The position numbers were made by a program, and so were the translations under genes. From assembly GCA_003024175.1 (NCBI GenBank), contig MDYQ01000055.1, positions 62,001 to 126,000 of the forward strand: a DNA stretch of 64,000 nucleotides, given 5' to 3'. The stretch is from Planoprotostelium fungivorum. Lineage: Eukaryota; Evosea; Variosea; Cavosteliida; Cavosteliaceae. The notes under the pieces were generated by a model, which did not search any database, was not told where the DNA came from, and saw only the letters and a program-made list of their open reading frames with translations. Shown piece after piece: positions 8,769 to 20,280 of the stretch (position 1 is the first letter of the stretch; every line of letters begins with the position of its first letter).

Positions 8769-10791
8769 ATGGCAACCGAGGTACAGAATGGTGTGGAAGT
8801 AGAACCTACAGATAACTCTCTATTATCCCTCATCCTCCGTCATAGAAAGAGAACGTACGATCTCTTTCTGGCTTCGGCGAACTCAGCCGAGGTACCTTTA
8901 GACACAGAGGCAACTTCTCTTCGATTCGCCACCAAGATCGCAGACGAATATGCAGCGGTGAAGGATCTACCTCCTCCACAGACGGCCAAACCCGTCGCAG
9001 CCAAATCAAGTGGAAAGACGAAGAAGAAGAAGGGTGAGCTTTCATGTCGAATTCTCTTGCTGATCTCCATCAGAGCCAACATCTTCTAATGGAGACGCGA
9101 GGGTCGTCATCGGATCGAACAAGGTAATGTATATAAGTCTTTCCTCGACTCACGAGATCTCAGATCCCCTCTGGACCTGGAATCACCGTAGAGGATGGCG
9201 ATTTCGAGGAAGATGAAGAGGTGGTCGACGAAGAAAGAAGAGAGAGAATCCTCAACCAACTGCCACAAGCTCAACCCAAAAAGTGAGATTCACATTTTCC
9301 ATCTCGTATCATCTCAGAGACTGACGCCATGTCACAGGGAGGGATCTTCTTCTCTGGTCGCTTATCAAGGCAATCTGAACGCAGGAGCTGTCACCATGTT
9401 CAACGCACCTTCCAAGAGCAAGGCCTTGGCATTGAGGAACCCTTACGCAGAGCAGAAGCCAGAGTGGCACGCACCTTGGAAGCTGAAGACGGTCATCGCA
9501 GGTCATCTCGGTTGGGTCAGGTGAGCTCATCCTTCACGTTTAGACGTGTCCATCTCAGACGTCCCTGTCATCATGATGATGACATCATCTTTCATCGTGG
9601 AGATTGATCCTCTGATAGATCTATCGCTGTGGATCCCACCAACGAATGGTTCGCTACCGGTTCTGCAGATCGTACGATCAAGGTGTGATGTCATTCGAGA
9701 TATCTCACGAGTCTCAATTTGAGACAGATTTGGGACCTGGCCTCTGGTCAGCTCAAATTGACGTTGACTGGACACATCAATGCCGTGAGAGGTTTGGTTG
9801 TTTCAGACAGACACCCTTACCTCTTTTCCGCTGGTGAAGACAAGCAAGTCAAGTGCTGGGATCTAGAATCGAACAAGGTGAGTCATCATGATGACATCAT
9901 CATCACATCACCATCACGATCATCATCCCACATCCCACATCACGATGTTCATGATGACAGGTCATCCGACACTATCACGGACATCTCAGTGCCGTCTACT
10001 GTGCCACCATGCACCCCACCTTAGATCTACTCATCACCGGTGGCCGTGATTCCTCCGTCAGGGTGAGTCCACCCCTCTCCCTCTGACACGCTCAACCTCT
10101 CAGGTTTGGGACATCCGAACGAAACAGAACATCTTTGTCTTAGCCGGACACCACGCCACCGTGGGCACCGTCGCATGTCAAGCATCCGATCCACAGATCA
10201 TCTCTGGTTCACAAGATTCAACCATTCGAATGTGGGATCTAGCCAAGGGTGCGTGCCGCACCACCCTGACCCACCACAAGAAGGCCGTACGATCCATCGT
10301 CCTCCACCCGGAAGAATACTCCATGGTGAGCGTCTACAACGTTGTAGATGAACTCATTCTGGTAGGCTTCTGCTTCCCCGGACAACATCAAACACTGGAA
10401 GTTTCCCGAAGGAAAGTTTTTGAAAAACTTTGGCGGTCACAACGCCATTGTGAATGCCATGGCCGTTAACAGAGAGAACATCCTTGTCAGCGGTGGTGAC
10501 AATGGCAGCATGCACTTTTGGGACTGGAAGACGGGCTACAACTTCCAGACGTTCCAGAGCGTCGCGCAGCCAGGTTCTCTAGAGTCAGAGGTGAGGAGAG
10601 TGGAAGAGGTTAGAGTTGATGGAGGACAGGCTGGTATCTTTTGCATGAGCTTCGATGTGAGCGGGTCCAGATTGATCGTGGGGGAGGCAGACAAGTCGAT
10701 CAAGATCTACAAGGAGGACGATACGGCTACGGAGGAGACGCACCCCTTGACTGATTGGAAGACGCAGCAGGCGAACGTGAAGAAGAGATAG
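8769..10791 (+). CDS. PLRG1: PLRG1/Prp46, WD40 splicing factor of the Prp19 complex
   Basis: The start at 8769 gives [20 protein letters not shown] and then [12 protein letters not shown], the conserved N-terminus. Seven WD repeats follow from about 9470: [90 protein letters not shown] and further blades. The end reads [18 protein letters not shown], a signature of PLRG1. The protein is a spliceosome activation component in the nucleus. About ten introns of 37-60 nt. The intron at 10326-10365 carries the palindromic dispersed motif. Codon choice is typical of the window. Confidence 0.93.
10326..10365 (+). repeat. 40-nt intron in PLRG1 with palindromic motif
   Basis: After GTGAGC the intron reads GTCTACAACGTTGTAGATG, then AACTCATTCTGGTAG. 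It shares the 19-base palindromic core layout with the intron at 1179-1218 of the unrelated GH72-like gene. Confidence 0.85.
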
Positions 10792-10961
10792 ATAAACACT
10801 CGTCGTGTGATTTGGGTCTTGAACATAGTATCAACGTCTTCTGTGGAGAGCGTCGGACACATGATCATCTGAGACATCATGCACGATGAACGAACTGTCC
10901 AACGATACATATCGATTCTCGTCATGATATTATAATAGAAGATGAGGTGGTTGTACAGTCG

Positions 10962-11624
10962 TTACCATTGTATTCCGTGTCTTGCAAAATCTTTAAACAC
11001 GACAGACAATTGAAGGTGGACGGTGCCCATCGTGACCGTCTTCAATCGGTATCTGTCTTCACCAGAGTAGACCAATTCCGGATTTCTCAACTGCGGTGCT
11101 CCTCCTAAGAAGTGATCTGTGAGTCGTCAGCTGCATGTTGAATTCGAATGGACGCACGTCTCAATTCTTCGTAGAACGTCCCCTGCGGCCGCCAGCAAGC
11201 TACCTCTAAAGTGAAGTCTCCCGGTTTCGTTGGGAGGTGGCAGAATCCGTAGCCGTCTGTCAGAGTCAAGGACTAAGAAGATGCAATCAACATGAAACAA
11301 CAAGGATACAGAATTCGCTGCGACCGAAGAAATCTGAATGCCATATCTGAAAAGAGAATTTTGGCCAGCCGCTGATGCTGCTCGTCTGATAGTGGATGTC
11401 GATTGGATGAGCGAAAACCGCGAATTCACCGTCCTGGACGCTTTAGAGGAGCACACGACTATCTCACTTACTGCCGGGCAGTCTGTCTGTGTCTGGCCTT
11501 CAATCTCCCCCTCCAACTTCTCCCAGAAGCGTTTATCAGCCACAACGTCCCATTTGCAGAACAGACTCTGAGAAGGAAAGCCTGAAGCCCCAACGATGTC
11601 CCCGATGATGTGAACGTAAGGCAT
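10962..11624 (-). CDS. B9D2: B9D2, ciliary transition-zone B9-domain protein
   Basis: From the start at 11624 the protein opens MPYVHIIGDIVGASGFPSQS and LFCKWDVVADKRFWEKLEGE, continuing GQTQTDCPA. Later exons give FAVFAHPIDIHYQTSSISGW and PKFSFQIWHSDFFGRSEF, then YGFCHLPTKPGDFTLEVACW, and end with SGEDRYRLKTVTMGTVHLQL. This tracks B9D2 along its whole length of about 175 residues. B9D2 works with B9D1 and MKS1 at the ciliary transition zone. An in-frame ATG at 11675 would add 17 residues; I prefer 11624 because it matches family N-termini. Its presence implies a flagellate stage. Confidence 0.9.
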
Positions 11625-11685
11625 CACCGTTAAATTTGCGCGCCGAGAGGAATTCAAGCTAAAATCGTCCGCCATAAAAATCCGT

Positions 11686-13339
11686 TTATGTAATCCTCTT
11701 CATGTGGCCAGACACCTCTGAAGCGCCATTCTCCAACCATTTGATATTCTTCTTTGGAATGATGGCTCGATGAGAATAAATCCAGCCACAACGGCCCATC
11801 ACATCTCGATGCAAAACTGGATGAGGAGTGAAGGTGAAGCCGTATGCCTTTGCCCTCTCCATGGTTCGAACACAAGTTCTCGCCAATCTCCCCGTGAATC
11901 TCTCTTCATAGCCCGTGATGTCGAACATCTCCCGGATCAACATCATGATTGTCTCCAGTTTCTCTTCGCAATCCGTTCCAGTGTAACGCATAGAATGGCC
12001 TGGCTTCCAACCCAGCCGATTCTCTTTCAGATAGTCCACCACTTCCTCCCTTCCAGCACACACGGCAATTTGAAAGAGGTGGCAGTCGCTCAGTTCTTCG
12101 TTCTTCAAGCCACGAGACTTCGCCCACTCGATGACTTGTATCTTTCCATACTCTGCAGCTGGAGCGTAGATGGGGCCCCTCACATTTAGACATCGGATGA
12201 CTAAGAGCTCTTCTAATATGTCGATCCTGCCTTGTGATGCCGCGGCGAACTGCACTCGATTTTGGTTCTCGGTGGTGAAGTCGATGTAGATGGAGTTGGA
12301 GTGCAACCAGAAGAGGACGCGTCGGTGTCCACAGCTGGCGGCGACGGAAGTGAGATTGCACGAGCCGTAATCCCTCGGCGTGACACCGGCGCTGATCGAA
12401 ATGAGACGATGGATGATGTGAAGATGGACCGTGTCGATGACGATCTCACTCGATCATGTACATGAGCTCTTCGAGTTCACCAGCTTGGACGGCCCGGCTC
12501 GTGCAGTCACTGTCCTGTCTGATGTCTACTCCTCTATCAACGAGATCCCAGAAGAGTTGCCAGAGTCTCATTTGTGCCGCCAGGGTGGTGTGGGCGGTGC
12601 AGAGGTCGACTCCTCTTTGGATGAGAAGGTAGATGGTGTCCATGCATCGGCTTCGTATGGCGTACGACAAGTGTTTTCTCTCTACTTTTCCGTCTAGTGA
12701 GGTCAATAGCCTCTTAACGTTCTCAGTGTGTCCTTCTGAACATGCATGTTTGATCGCCTTGACATGAGATCAGATGGGGTGATGATCCTCGGAGATGTCA
12801 CATGTGAGATATGAAGGTGGAGGCCACGAAGTAACAACCACATCCACTGTTGTTCGGTAATGTCCTCCCCGAAGACCGTCGGCGTCAACCAATCGAGGAC
12901 AATATGTTGTTCATACATCTGAATCACGAATGACAGTGGGCATTCGATCAGGTGCGGGAGATCTTCTCTCTTCTGAAGCAGCCATTGTAATGTCTGCTGT
13001 CCGATCAGTGTCCGTACTGGTAGTAAGATGTGTTATTACGTTCCACTGATGTCCTCTTTGTGCCTCTTGGAGTATTTCAGGGCTGATTGGATAATGAAGC
13101 TGATCGATCAGCCACTGCACCAGTCCCAGAGAATCATCGTACGAAGCGATCCGTCGTGTTATGTGCATACATCCACAATCGTGAATCGTCTCCTCCTCTA
13201 GTCCCTCCACGATCCGCTTCCATTCTCCACAGACAAAGAGGAGAGGTAGACGTTCGTCCTCGGGGACACACCTCAGAATCAGATAATGTAGCTCCCTCGG
13301 TAGGCATTGGAAAGAAGAGCGCGTTGTCTCTCTGCACAT
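11686..13339 (-). CDS. F-box-like and ankyrin-like repeat protein
   Basis: The start at 13339 gives MCRETTRSSFQCLPRELHYL, then ILRCVPEDERLPLLFVCGEW, an F-box-like helix pair. The rest consists of diverged ankyrin-like units such as FAAASQGRIDILEELLVIRC, PAAEYGKIQVIEWAKSRGL and IAVCAGREEVVDYLKENRLG. Four or five exons. F-box/ankyrin proteins usually act as substrate adaptors for SCF ubiquitin ligases; that role is inferred. The stop at 11686 lies 62 bases from the B9D2 start on the same strand. The start is only 69 bases from the divergent BORCS6 start. Confidence 0.65.
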
Positions 13340-13407
13340 CTGATGTGATGTGACATCAGATCGACAAAGCCATCTATTTTTTTTTAAGAATTGCCACAGG
13401 CCACGGG

Positions 13408-13854
13408 ATGACGAACAGTGAAGAGGCTGACACACAGGAAGAACACACTCCCTCTCTATTCCAACAGGATTTCCTCGATCAATTAGAGAAGGATGCAAAG
13501 GGATGTTCAGATAATCTCATGAATCTGATGGCGAATCTTCAGTTCTCTCTGTCTGAGGTGAACGAAATATCTTACGACTCTATTGAATCGTCCCAGATCA
13601 GCGGATTGACCATTCAACATATGGAACTATACAAGCGATCTCTCGGCGTAGAGAGCGAAACGATACAGAAGAGTATGGTAGACGTATCGAATCTGATGGC
13701 CAGATGTCATCAATTGAATGAAACCCTCAAACCAGTCGAAAACATGGCCACCCAGATGTGTGTCTCATCTCGATCCTCTCATCTGATCCCAAACAGAAAG
13801 GAGATGAAGAAGCAACTCGACCTCTTCGAGAATCAATTGTCCAGAGTCAAGTGA
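13408..13854 (+). CDS. BORCS6: BORCS6-like subunit of the BORC lysosome-positioning complex
   Basis: Two introns (39 nt after FSLSE; 49 nt before KEMKKQ) restore FLDQLEKDAKGCSDNLMNLM, then ANLQFSLSEISGLTIQHMEL, NLMARCHQLNETLKPVENMA and TQIKEMKKQLDLFENQLSRV. The pattern fits the BORCS6 (lyspersin) helical domain: NL-x-SLS near the start, a central LxxxCxxLN and a final IKxxLDLFE. BORC recruits Arl8 to lysosomes and so controls their movement. About 120 residues after splicing, which is roughly the conserved domain alone without the long disordered N-terminus of animal proteins. Confidence 0.75.
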   Translation: MTNSEEADTQEEHTPSLFQQDFLDQLEKDAKGCSDNLMNLMANLQFSLSEVNEISYDSIESSQISGLTIQHMELYKRSLGVESETIQKSMVDVSNLMARCHQLNETLKPVENMATQMCVSSRSSHLIPNRKEMKKQLDLFENQLSRVK

Positions 13855-13925
13855 AGATGTAAAGAAGGGAGGAATAAATGTGCAGATTTCTATTCTGTAT
13901 TGTTTCTCTCAGAGGATCCGTCGCA

Positions 13926-15515
13926 TCACTTGCTCATATTCAGGTTCACGTCCAGAGACACGTAAGGGTAGAACTTGTCGGTCTCACTCTCCTCCTCTGT
14001 TCCTGCGTCAGTACCGTTGTCTAAAGCCTCTGCTCACCCTTTGCATTGAAGACGTTCTTTGATGCCAGATGAGAGAACATGTCGCTCAGTACCTTACGTA
14101 ACTTGGTTTGCTTTCCCTTCTTGGGCTGTAGACGTCCCATCAGCGTCCATCATGCGACACGATGTAACATGTGATGTTTAGATGAGATGGACACCCACCA
14201 ATAAGAGGACGGCTTGGAAGTTGATGGGGAGTCCATATCTGAGGACAGACTCGACAAAGATACGAACGGCCTTCAAGTGAACCCATCCCACGTAGGCCTC
14301 GGCAAAGTTTGTCTTGCACCATCGCACGAGATTTTTCTTTTCATCATCAGATCTCATGCCGTGTCATCGTCCATCACCTTCAATCTGTCTCTCTCTGCCT
14401 CCATCTTCTTTCTCTCTGCCTTGGCAGACTTCTCTGGATCATAGACATAGTCACGCACCGTGTACCTGCGTGGTGTCATCGTGGAGGTTCCTTGTTGTCT
14501 TGTCACCTCTTCTCTCGGGCGGCGCTGTGGAAGTCTGCGATAAACTTTTTAAAGAGGACGACACGGATGAGAGCGTAGTCATTGTCTTCGTCCAACTGTT
14601 TGGCAGATCTGGGCAGGACGTACTGACTCATCTTCTCGTAAGAGCTCCAGAACTCCTTCAGAACGGGCCTGCGATCGCGTCAGATCGGAAGATGATGATG
14701 TGAAGATGATGGGATCACTTGTGGACGACGATAAAGAGGGTCTCGAGGTATTCAGTTTGGATGACGTCCTCTTGCTTGACGGACTCTGAGATGTCTCTCA
14801 CAGTCAAGTTACCTCTGACATCACATCAGCGACCTAAAGAGTTCTCTACACTCACCCAGCCTTTCTCTCTTCGGCGTTGAGAGTGTGAACCAAGTTCGTG
14901 TACTCCAGGGCCTTGGTCTTCAATTCATCATCGAACTTGTGGCATTGCTGATGTATCATTAGAGGATGAGACGAGATGAATCAAAGGAAACACGAGTGGG
15001 AGAAGAGAGATGCAACATGGAGGAAGATCTCACAGCGTGAATGACTTCGGTGATAACTTTCAGTGACTGGGTGGAGGGGTACTTGGCTTCGTCCCAAGTG
15101 AAATAGTTGATGTACTTTTCGTAGTTTGCTGAGTTGTATGAGTCGATTTGAATCGAGGGGGGATCTCTCACTCTGTCCGACAGTCAAGACCTCACTACGA
15201 TCGGCGGGGTTGTCTAACACTTCGAAGAGCTGCTGGGCGATCTTTCGTGTGACAGTCTCCACATATGTATCCACTCTTCCCAAGTCGTCACTGAGAGCTA
15301 CGAGACTGTCCAATGTTCCGACTGTCCTTCTATAAGGATAACTCGCCCTCGCGCTCCTGTCCGCATCTTCTCTCACCTTTAAGATCGGGGACAGCAAACT
15401 TGAATTGGGTGGCCAAGTCATTCTCATCGCTGATCTTTCTTGTGAGGGTGTTGTATGTATCCTCCCTCGTCTTAGGTGCTGAGATCAGCAGGTACCCTTT
15501 CTCTTCCGAGCTCAT
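13926..15515 (-). CDS. ATP6V1C: V-type ATPase subunit C (Vma5)
   Basis: The start at 15515 gives [20 protein letters not shown], followed by [14 protein letters not shown] and [20 protein letters not shown], all hallmarks of subunit C. Middle exons give [20 protein letters not shown], and late exons give [13 protein letters not shown]. The end reads [15 protein letters not shown]. Subunit C joins the V1 stator to V0 and governs reversible assembly of the proton pump on vacuoles and endosomes. About seven introns. Length is close to the usual 380-390 residues. Confidence 0.92.
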
Positions 15516-16085
15516 TTATGTCGAACTAGAGAAGGTCAGGAATTAGAATCTGGATGAACTCTACCACAGACCTTGTAAGTGCCTCTAGAAGTCACGGATG
15601 GAACAGATGAGGTCTAGCGATGGGGAGCTAATGCCGAATTGTAGATGGAACTTCTCGTTTTTCTTTTTTTTCGAGCGACTTCTCCGGCCGATTTTGAGAT
15701 TCCAAGGCTCACACCAACATCCACATGTGAAGTAAGGACAAAAGTGAGTGAACGAGTGCACTTATCGAACGAGTTGTACAATATCTATTTCTATCTTGCT
15801 CTTTTCTCGTTGTCTTCACTTCATCCAGTCATCGTGACTGATGAATCGATGCTGTATCATTTTCTTCATAGCTCGATCCTATCTGCAGTGCTGGTGCGTG
15901 AGGGTAGTTTGCCCAGCCGCTCGGTGTAAACGCTCAACAGGGGAGAGGGAGGACCCGTTGGTGACTCTCGTCTGCTCGTCGCGAGCTCATTGATGCCTGA
16001 CATCCTTAATTTGTTCTTCTTTGACTTCTTCTCTTCTGATACGAATCTATGAGAGTCATCATGGGTGATGTCGATGATGTTGAGC
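15516..16085. other. Intergenic stretch between V-ATPase C and CTR
   Basis: Both neighbours are on the minus strand. The stretch contains a T-rich run (15658-15675) and a near-copy of the dispersed motif at 15640 (GAATTGTAGATGG). I see no gene. Confidence 0.5.
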
Positions 16086-16531
16086 TCACGGCTGGAATAT
16101 GATGTGCCACGTGCAACCACCGAGGAGGATGGAGAAGATGATGCCGACGTTGAAGGTCATGAGAAGGAGCATGAGACATAAACCCAAGATGATTTCGATG
16201 AACTTCAGAGTGGCGCACATCAATTCTTCTTTGATGTCACTGCGCTTGCCCCTTCATCGTTCAGAAGTGTTTCTACACCAATGGAGAACATTGTGACAAA
16301 TGTTCTCACTTCTGTATCTTTTTGAGCCATGCCCCCTGTCTGATCTCCAGCGTATGTTTCAAGAACTGAATGGGTCATTGACAAATCCAAGGTAGAGTTC
16401 AACACTACCTGATGCGACGAAGATAGGATAAACAAGACGGCACAGCTGCAGATGAACTGCTGAGGAGATTGAGGGACCAAACCGGAGAAGAGGATATATT
16501 CAGCATATCCAAAGTGGAAATACATCTTCAT
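16086..16531 (-). CDS. CTR-family copper transporter
   Basis: The likely start at 16531 gives MKMYFHFGYAEYILFSGL and QQFICSCAVLFILSSSHQ, which is transmembrane segment 1. After introns, KEELMCATLKFIEIILG leads into CLMLLLMTFNVGIIFSILLG. This carries the MxxxM copper-selectivity motif of segment 2 and the small-residue packing motif of segment 3, ending CTWHIIFQP. The family forms trimers that import Cu(I) at the plasma membrane or release it from vacuoles. The N-terminal Met-rich stretch is minimal, so a vacuolar role like yeast Ctr2 is possible. A further 5' exon cannot be excluded because upstream frames hold a stop. Confidence 0.85.
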
Positions 16532-16921
16532 CGCTGGGGACACTCGCTGCGTAGCCGACGTCTCACAAATCCCATGCTGAACCAATCAGCATTAGCTGAG
16601 ATTTGTTGTACTCACGTGACAAACAGATACAGCGAGGGATCGATGAAAGAGGCAAGAGAGTACCAGAAGTCGCCCCATTATGAAGTGTCCGATCGTTGTG
16701 TGTGGGCCGATCTGTCACGTGCAACACGAAATTTACGTCACATCGAAACAACGACCCTGCCGTGGATTTTAAATCGCCTCCAAGCTCCTCACCTCGATCG
16801 AGACTGAGAGCTGCTCTCAGTCTTTTGCTCTGAGCTCAAAAATAAAGCCAAATGTTTGGATGCCTTCTACAAATACCAGATTGTGACGCGTCAGTGACAA
16901 GAGCACAGCACCAACATCACA

Positions 16922-18092
16922 ATGAACCCCTCCACTCAGATAGCTATCCTTGGCTGTGGCAACATCGTCAGTCATCATCACACGCTCAGCCTGTATCAGA
17001 TCTAACATGATGCAGGGTATGGCCATTGCCAAGGGAATCGTCTTTGCAAAGTTAGTCCCAGCTCAGAATGTGACTATTACCAGACGCAGCAACGAATCAC
17101 TGGAGAGATTCGAGAAGGAGAACAAAGAGGGGCTCAAAGCAACAAGAGACAACGTTGCCGCTGTGAAGGCAGCTTCCATCCTCATCTTAGCCGTCACCCC
17201 ACAGACTCTGAATGATCTGTTGGAATCCATCAAGTGAGGTGTCATGGGGTCCTCTAAACTGATCCTTCCACCAGGAGCGAGATCCGTGATGATCACCTCA
17301 TCATCTCCGTCATCTCAGGTGATCTTCATCCTCACGGTCCCGTCGCATCTTTCACTCACCGTCCACAGGTGCAGAGATCTCTGACATCCGCAAGCGGATT
17401 GGAAACGACAAGGTAATCACAACACAGACACATCACCATCCAATCTGAAGCTAATGATCTCGCAGGCCGAAGTGATTCGAGCCATGCCCAACACGGCCAT
17501 CGCTTTCCGCGAGTCCATGACTTGTCTCGCTGCGGCCGATGGAAAGTCACCCGGCCTCCAGACATCGAAGCAGATCTTCGATTCCCTCGGCTCCACCCTC
17601 GTGGTGAGCGAGGATCAGATGGTCCCCGCCACAGCTCTCTGCGCTTGTGGAATCGCCTTCTTCCTCAGGTGCGGCATCCTCTGTTGGTCTTTGCAATGTC
17701 CATCGACCGCCATTCGAATGCGTGATGATGGATCGCATGTTGATGAGATGTCAGAGCCATCCGAGCTGCAGCTCAGGGAGGCATCGAGATCGGATTCCAC
17801 TCTGAAGAGGCCATCAAACTCGCCGCTCAGACTGCAAAGGGCGCTGCCGAACTCTTGTTGTCTGGAGACAGCCACCCGGAGAGAGAGGTGCACCGATCTC
17901 TCACCATCCATCTCCCCTCACACTCTGCAGGTGGACCGTGTGACGACACCACAAGGCTGTACGATCACCGGCCTGAACACGATGGAACACAATGGATTCT
18001 CCAGCGCTTTCATCAAGGGAATCGTGACGTCCGCAGAGAAGGCCGCCGTGTTGTACAAGGCGAAGAAGGCAAAGGAAAACGCGCAAGAATAG
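16922..18092 (+). CDS. Pyrroline-5-carboxylate reductase
   Basis: Catalyses the last step of proline synthesis, NAD(P)H-dependent reduction of P5C. The Rossmann motif ILGCGNIGMAIAKG is interrupted by an intron right after ILGCGNI. Later motifs include ASILILAVTPQTLNDLLESI, EVIRAMPNTAIAFRESMTCL and TALCACGIAFFL, and the dimer domain ends TTPQGCTITGLNTMEHNGFS. About five introns of 37-70 nt; the exon near 17785 resumes with AAAQGGIEIGF. The size of about 275 residues is typical. It is followed 91 bases later by the convergent FYVE-TBC gene. Confidence 0.93.
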
Positions 18093-18183
18093 AGGAAATG
18101 AAGAGAATGTTCTACAGGGTATTCTATTGTCGGTGTTTTGCGTTGAAATAGATATATATTCGTTGGTCGATCGATACAGTGTG

Positions 18184-19714
18184 TCAAGTCTGACTCTCCA
18201 GGGAGGCCCTCAGCGAGATGAAAGCTCTGTCGGGAAGTCGGTTGAAGAAGCTCATCAGTTGTGTGTCTGACATGGTCAACAGCTCTTCTGTGAGATCGTT
18301 AAGAGTTGCTTGTGTCGAGCGGTGGAAACGATGAAAAATTCACCCTGGCTGTTGTCTAGGATCATGAAAGTGACCCACAGTAGAAAATTGAGTTTCTCGG
18401 CTAGAAAGACGTCCCAGATGCGGAAGACTAAGTCCATCGGGAAATTGTAAGAGAAGATTGTCTTGAGCCACTGAGACGCGAAGATCTGAAAGGGGAAACC
18501 GTGCTTGTCCTGATGACATCAGCGCCATGATGATGATGATCTTTGACTCACAAAGTGGTTCCACAAGTCTGGCATGTGATTCTTCATCGTCTTATCGATG
18601 ATCTTCATGCATGTGTCTAAGGCGGGTGCTCCCTCCACATAGAACCCTCCGTATTCGTATTTCTTCATCAGCTGCATCAACATCCATAACGTCTTCTGTG
18701 GCATGCGTCAGCGTCACCCTCATCACATGTGACCCACCTCTTCCTCCATGTGCAATAGAATGACTCCTGCGAGATAATTGAGGCCTTGACAGTATCCTAT
18801 GTCTCCCTTTAAGACAGAGAAAGCCATGAGAATGTTTCTCAATTGACTGCCATCATCAGATCATCGACATCGTCACATCATCAACTCACTCTTGACCCTT
18901 TTGGTCTCGAAAGAACGGATGAGAAGGAAATGTTCGAGGCACGTCGGCGTTGATCTGATCGACATACTTGCATGCGCCGGGCATCATGTCCAATATTTCC
19001 TTGTAGACACCAGCATTCTTCTTGTGGATCTCTGAGCTCTCGGCTAATTGCGGCCACAGAACCGGTCGCAGTGCGGTGGATATACCGCAGAATAATTTCT
19101 TGTTGAGCTGCACATGTGAGTAGGAGATGGATGTGAATGATGTCACCAGTCGAGATGAATCGGAGTGATGTTGAGTGTAGTGTTGGTCTGAATGGGATTG
19201 GTGGATGACGGCGAACCAATCTCGGATGTTGCCATCTCCGAGATGGTCGAATGACCATTTCGTGTTCGTTCTGTCCCCTTCGTCTGTGTATAATTCCACG
19301 CTGGCATTCTCTTCCTCTCCGTGAACTGTCGTATCTCAAAACGCGATCTCACTCGATCGACTCACGGTGTAACGTGCAGGCGTCACAGACTCTAACTTGT
19401 TCTAATTGCAGAAAGATACGTGACGTCGAACACTTTGCGCAGAATATACCACCTGGCGAGGAGAATCAGCATGAGGTGATTCTCAACCTAAGAGAGTATC
19501 TCACCGCATCTTCTACAGTGATGCTGCGCGACGGAGTCAGTATCGATTGAAGAGGATAATTCTCACCTTTCTTCGAAGTAAACCGAAGGGAAGCTCACAA
19601 AGAGGACAGTGACTTACGGCACCATCAGGAATCCAAGATGTATCAGTCGCTTCTATACTCGAACGTGCGATCCTGATCGAATTTCAGTGACACTGCGCCC
19701 ATTGACGAGTCCAT
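18184..19714 (-). CDS. FYVE zinc finger plus TBC (Rab-GAP) domain protein
   Basis: Splicing three small exons gives a complete FYVE finger: TSWIPDGAVSHCPLCELPF, RRKHHCRRCGGIFCAKCSTS and VRVCDACTLHL, with four Cys pairs and the RKHHCR phosphoinositide-3-phosphate signature. The TBC domain follows: WPQLAESSEI, DVPRTFPSHPFFRDQKGQ, NILMAFSVLKGDIGYCQGLN, then WMLMQLMKKYEYGGFYVEG and FPMDLVFRIWDVFLAEKLNF. TBC proteins stimulate GTP hydrolysis by Rab GTPases; the FYVE finger would place this one on early endosomes. The catalytic Arg finger (VPRTF) and Gln finger (YCQG) are present. The N-terminus before the FYVE exon is not settled; the true start may lie between 19700 and 19870. Confidence 0.85.
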
Positions 19715-20280
19715 AGAGGATGATAGAATGGTCGCAAACATACACGAGGATGTCGAATCACCTCGCAGAGTTGACGCCGTCTTTACCAGAATTGAGCAGT
19801 TGCTGCTTCGGAAGAGTCGTTACCTTGGCCTTCGACACCCGCGTTGCAGCCAACATGTTCATCATCTGTCAGCGGTCGGATGACTCTGATCCTTCTGTTA
19901 TTTCTATCCTTCTCGTGTTAGTTGATCCACCTGCACGTCTTCGTCTCTTCTTCCCAGTCTGTCTGCTTGTCAACTTTTTTCGGAATATACTTCCGATCCA
20001 AAACCCGACCCGGGGACGTCTGGCTCATTTCTTAGAATTGGTAGTTCATTGTGGTGGTACCGATGAGGGAGGAGGCACCATGGATGTTCGTCATTTAAAA
20101 GATACTTGCGGTATTTATGTCGTTCATGTCGATCCAGATCTTTATCACTCCTCATGTCTTCTATCATGCGTTCTACACAAGGGTCTAAATGGTTCGACAC
20201 TCTTGATACAGCCGCGTGAGAACTTTTATTTATATTGGATACATTGGAACCTCTTGAAAAAAACTGTGGACGGCTCTCCA
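19715..20280. other. Gap between FYVE-TBC and the Zn2Cys6-PAS gene
   Basis: Probably holds the 5' UTR and perhaps a first exon of the FYVE-TBC gene (an ATG at 19862 opens MNMLAATRVSKAK) plus the 3' UTR of the upstream gene. No other feature seen. Confidence 0.4.

Noticed and set aside
12270-12295. Near-copy of the dispersed motif (CGATGTAGATGGAG)
   Set aside because: It lies in continuous ankyrin-like coding sequence (NSIYID) and need not belong to the repeat family.
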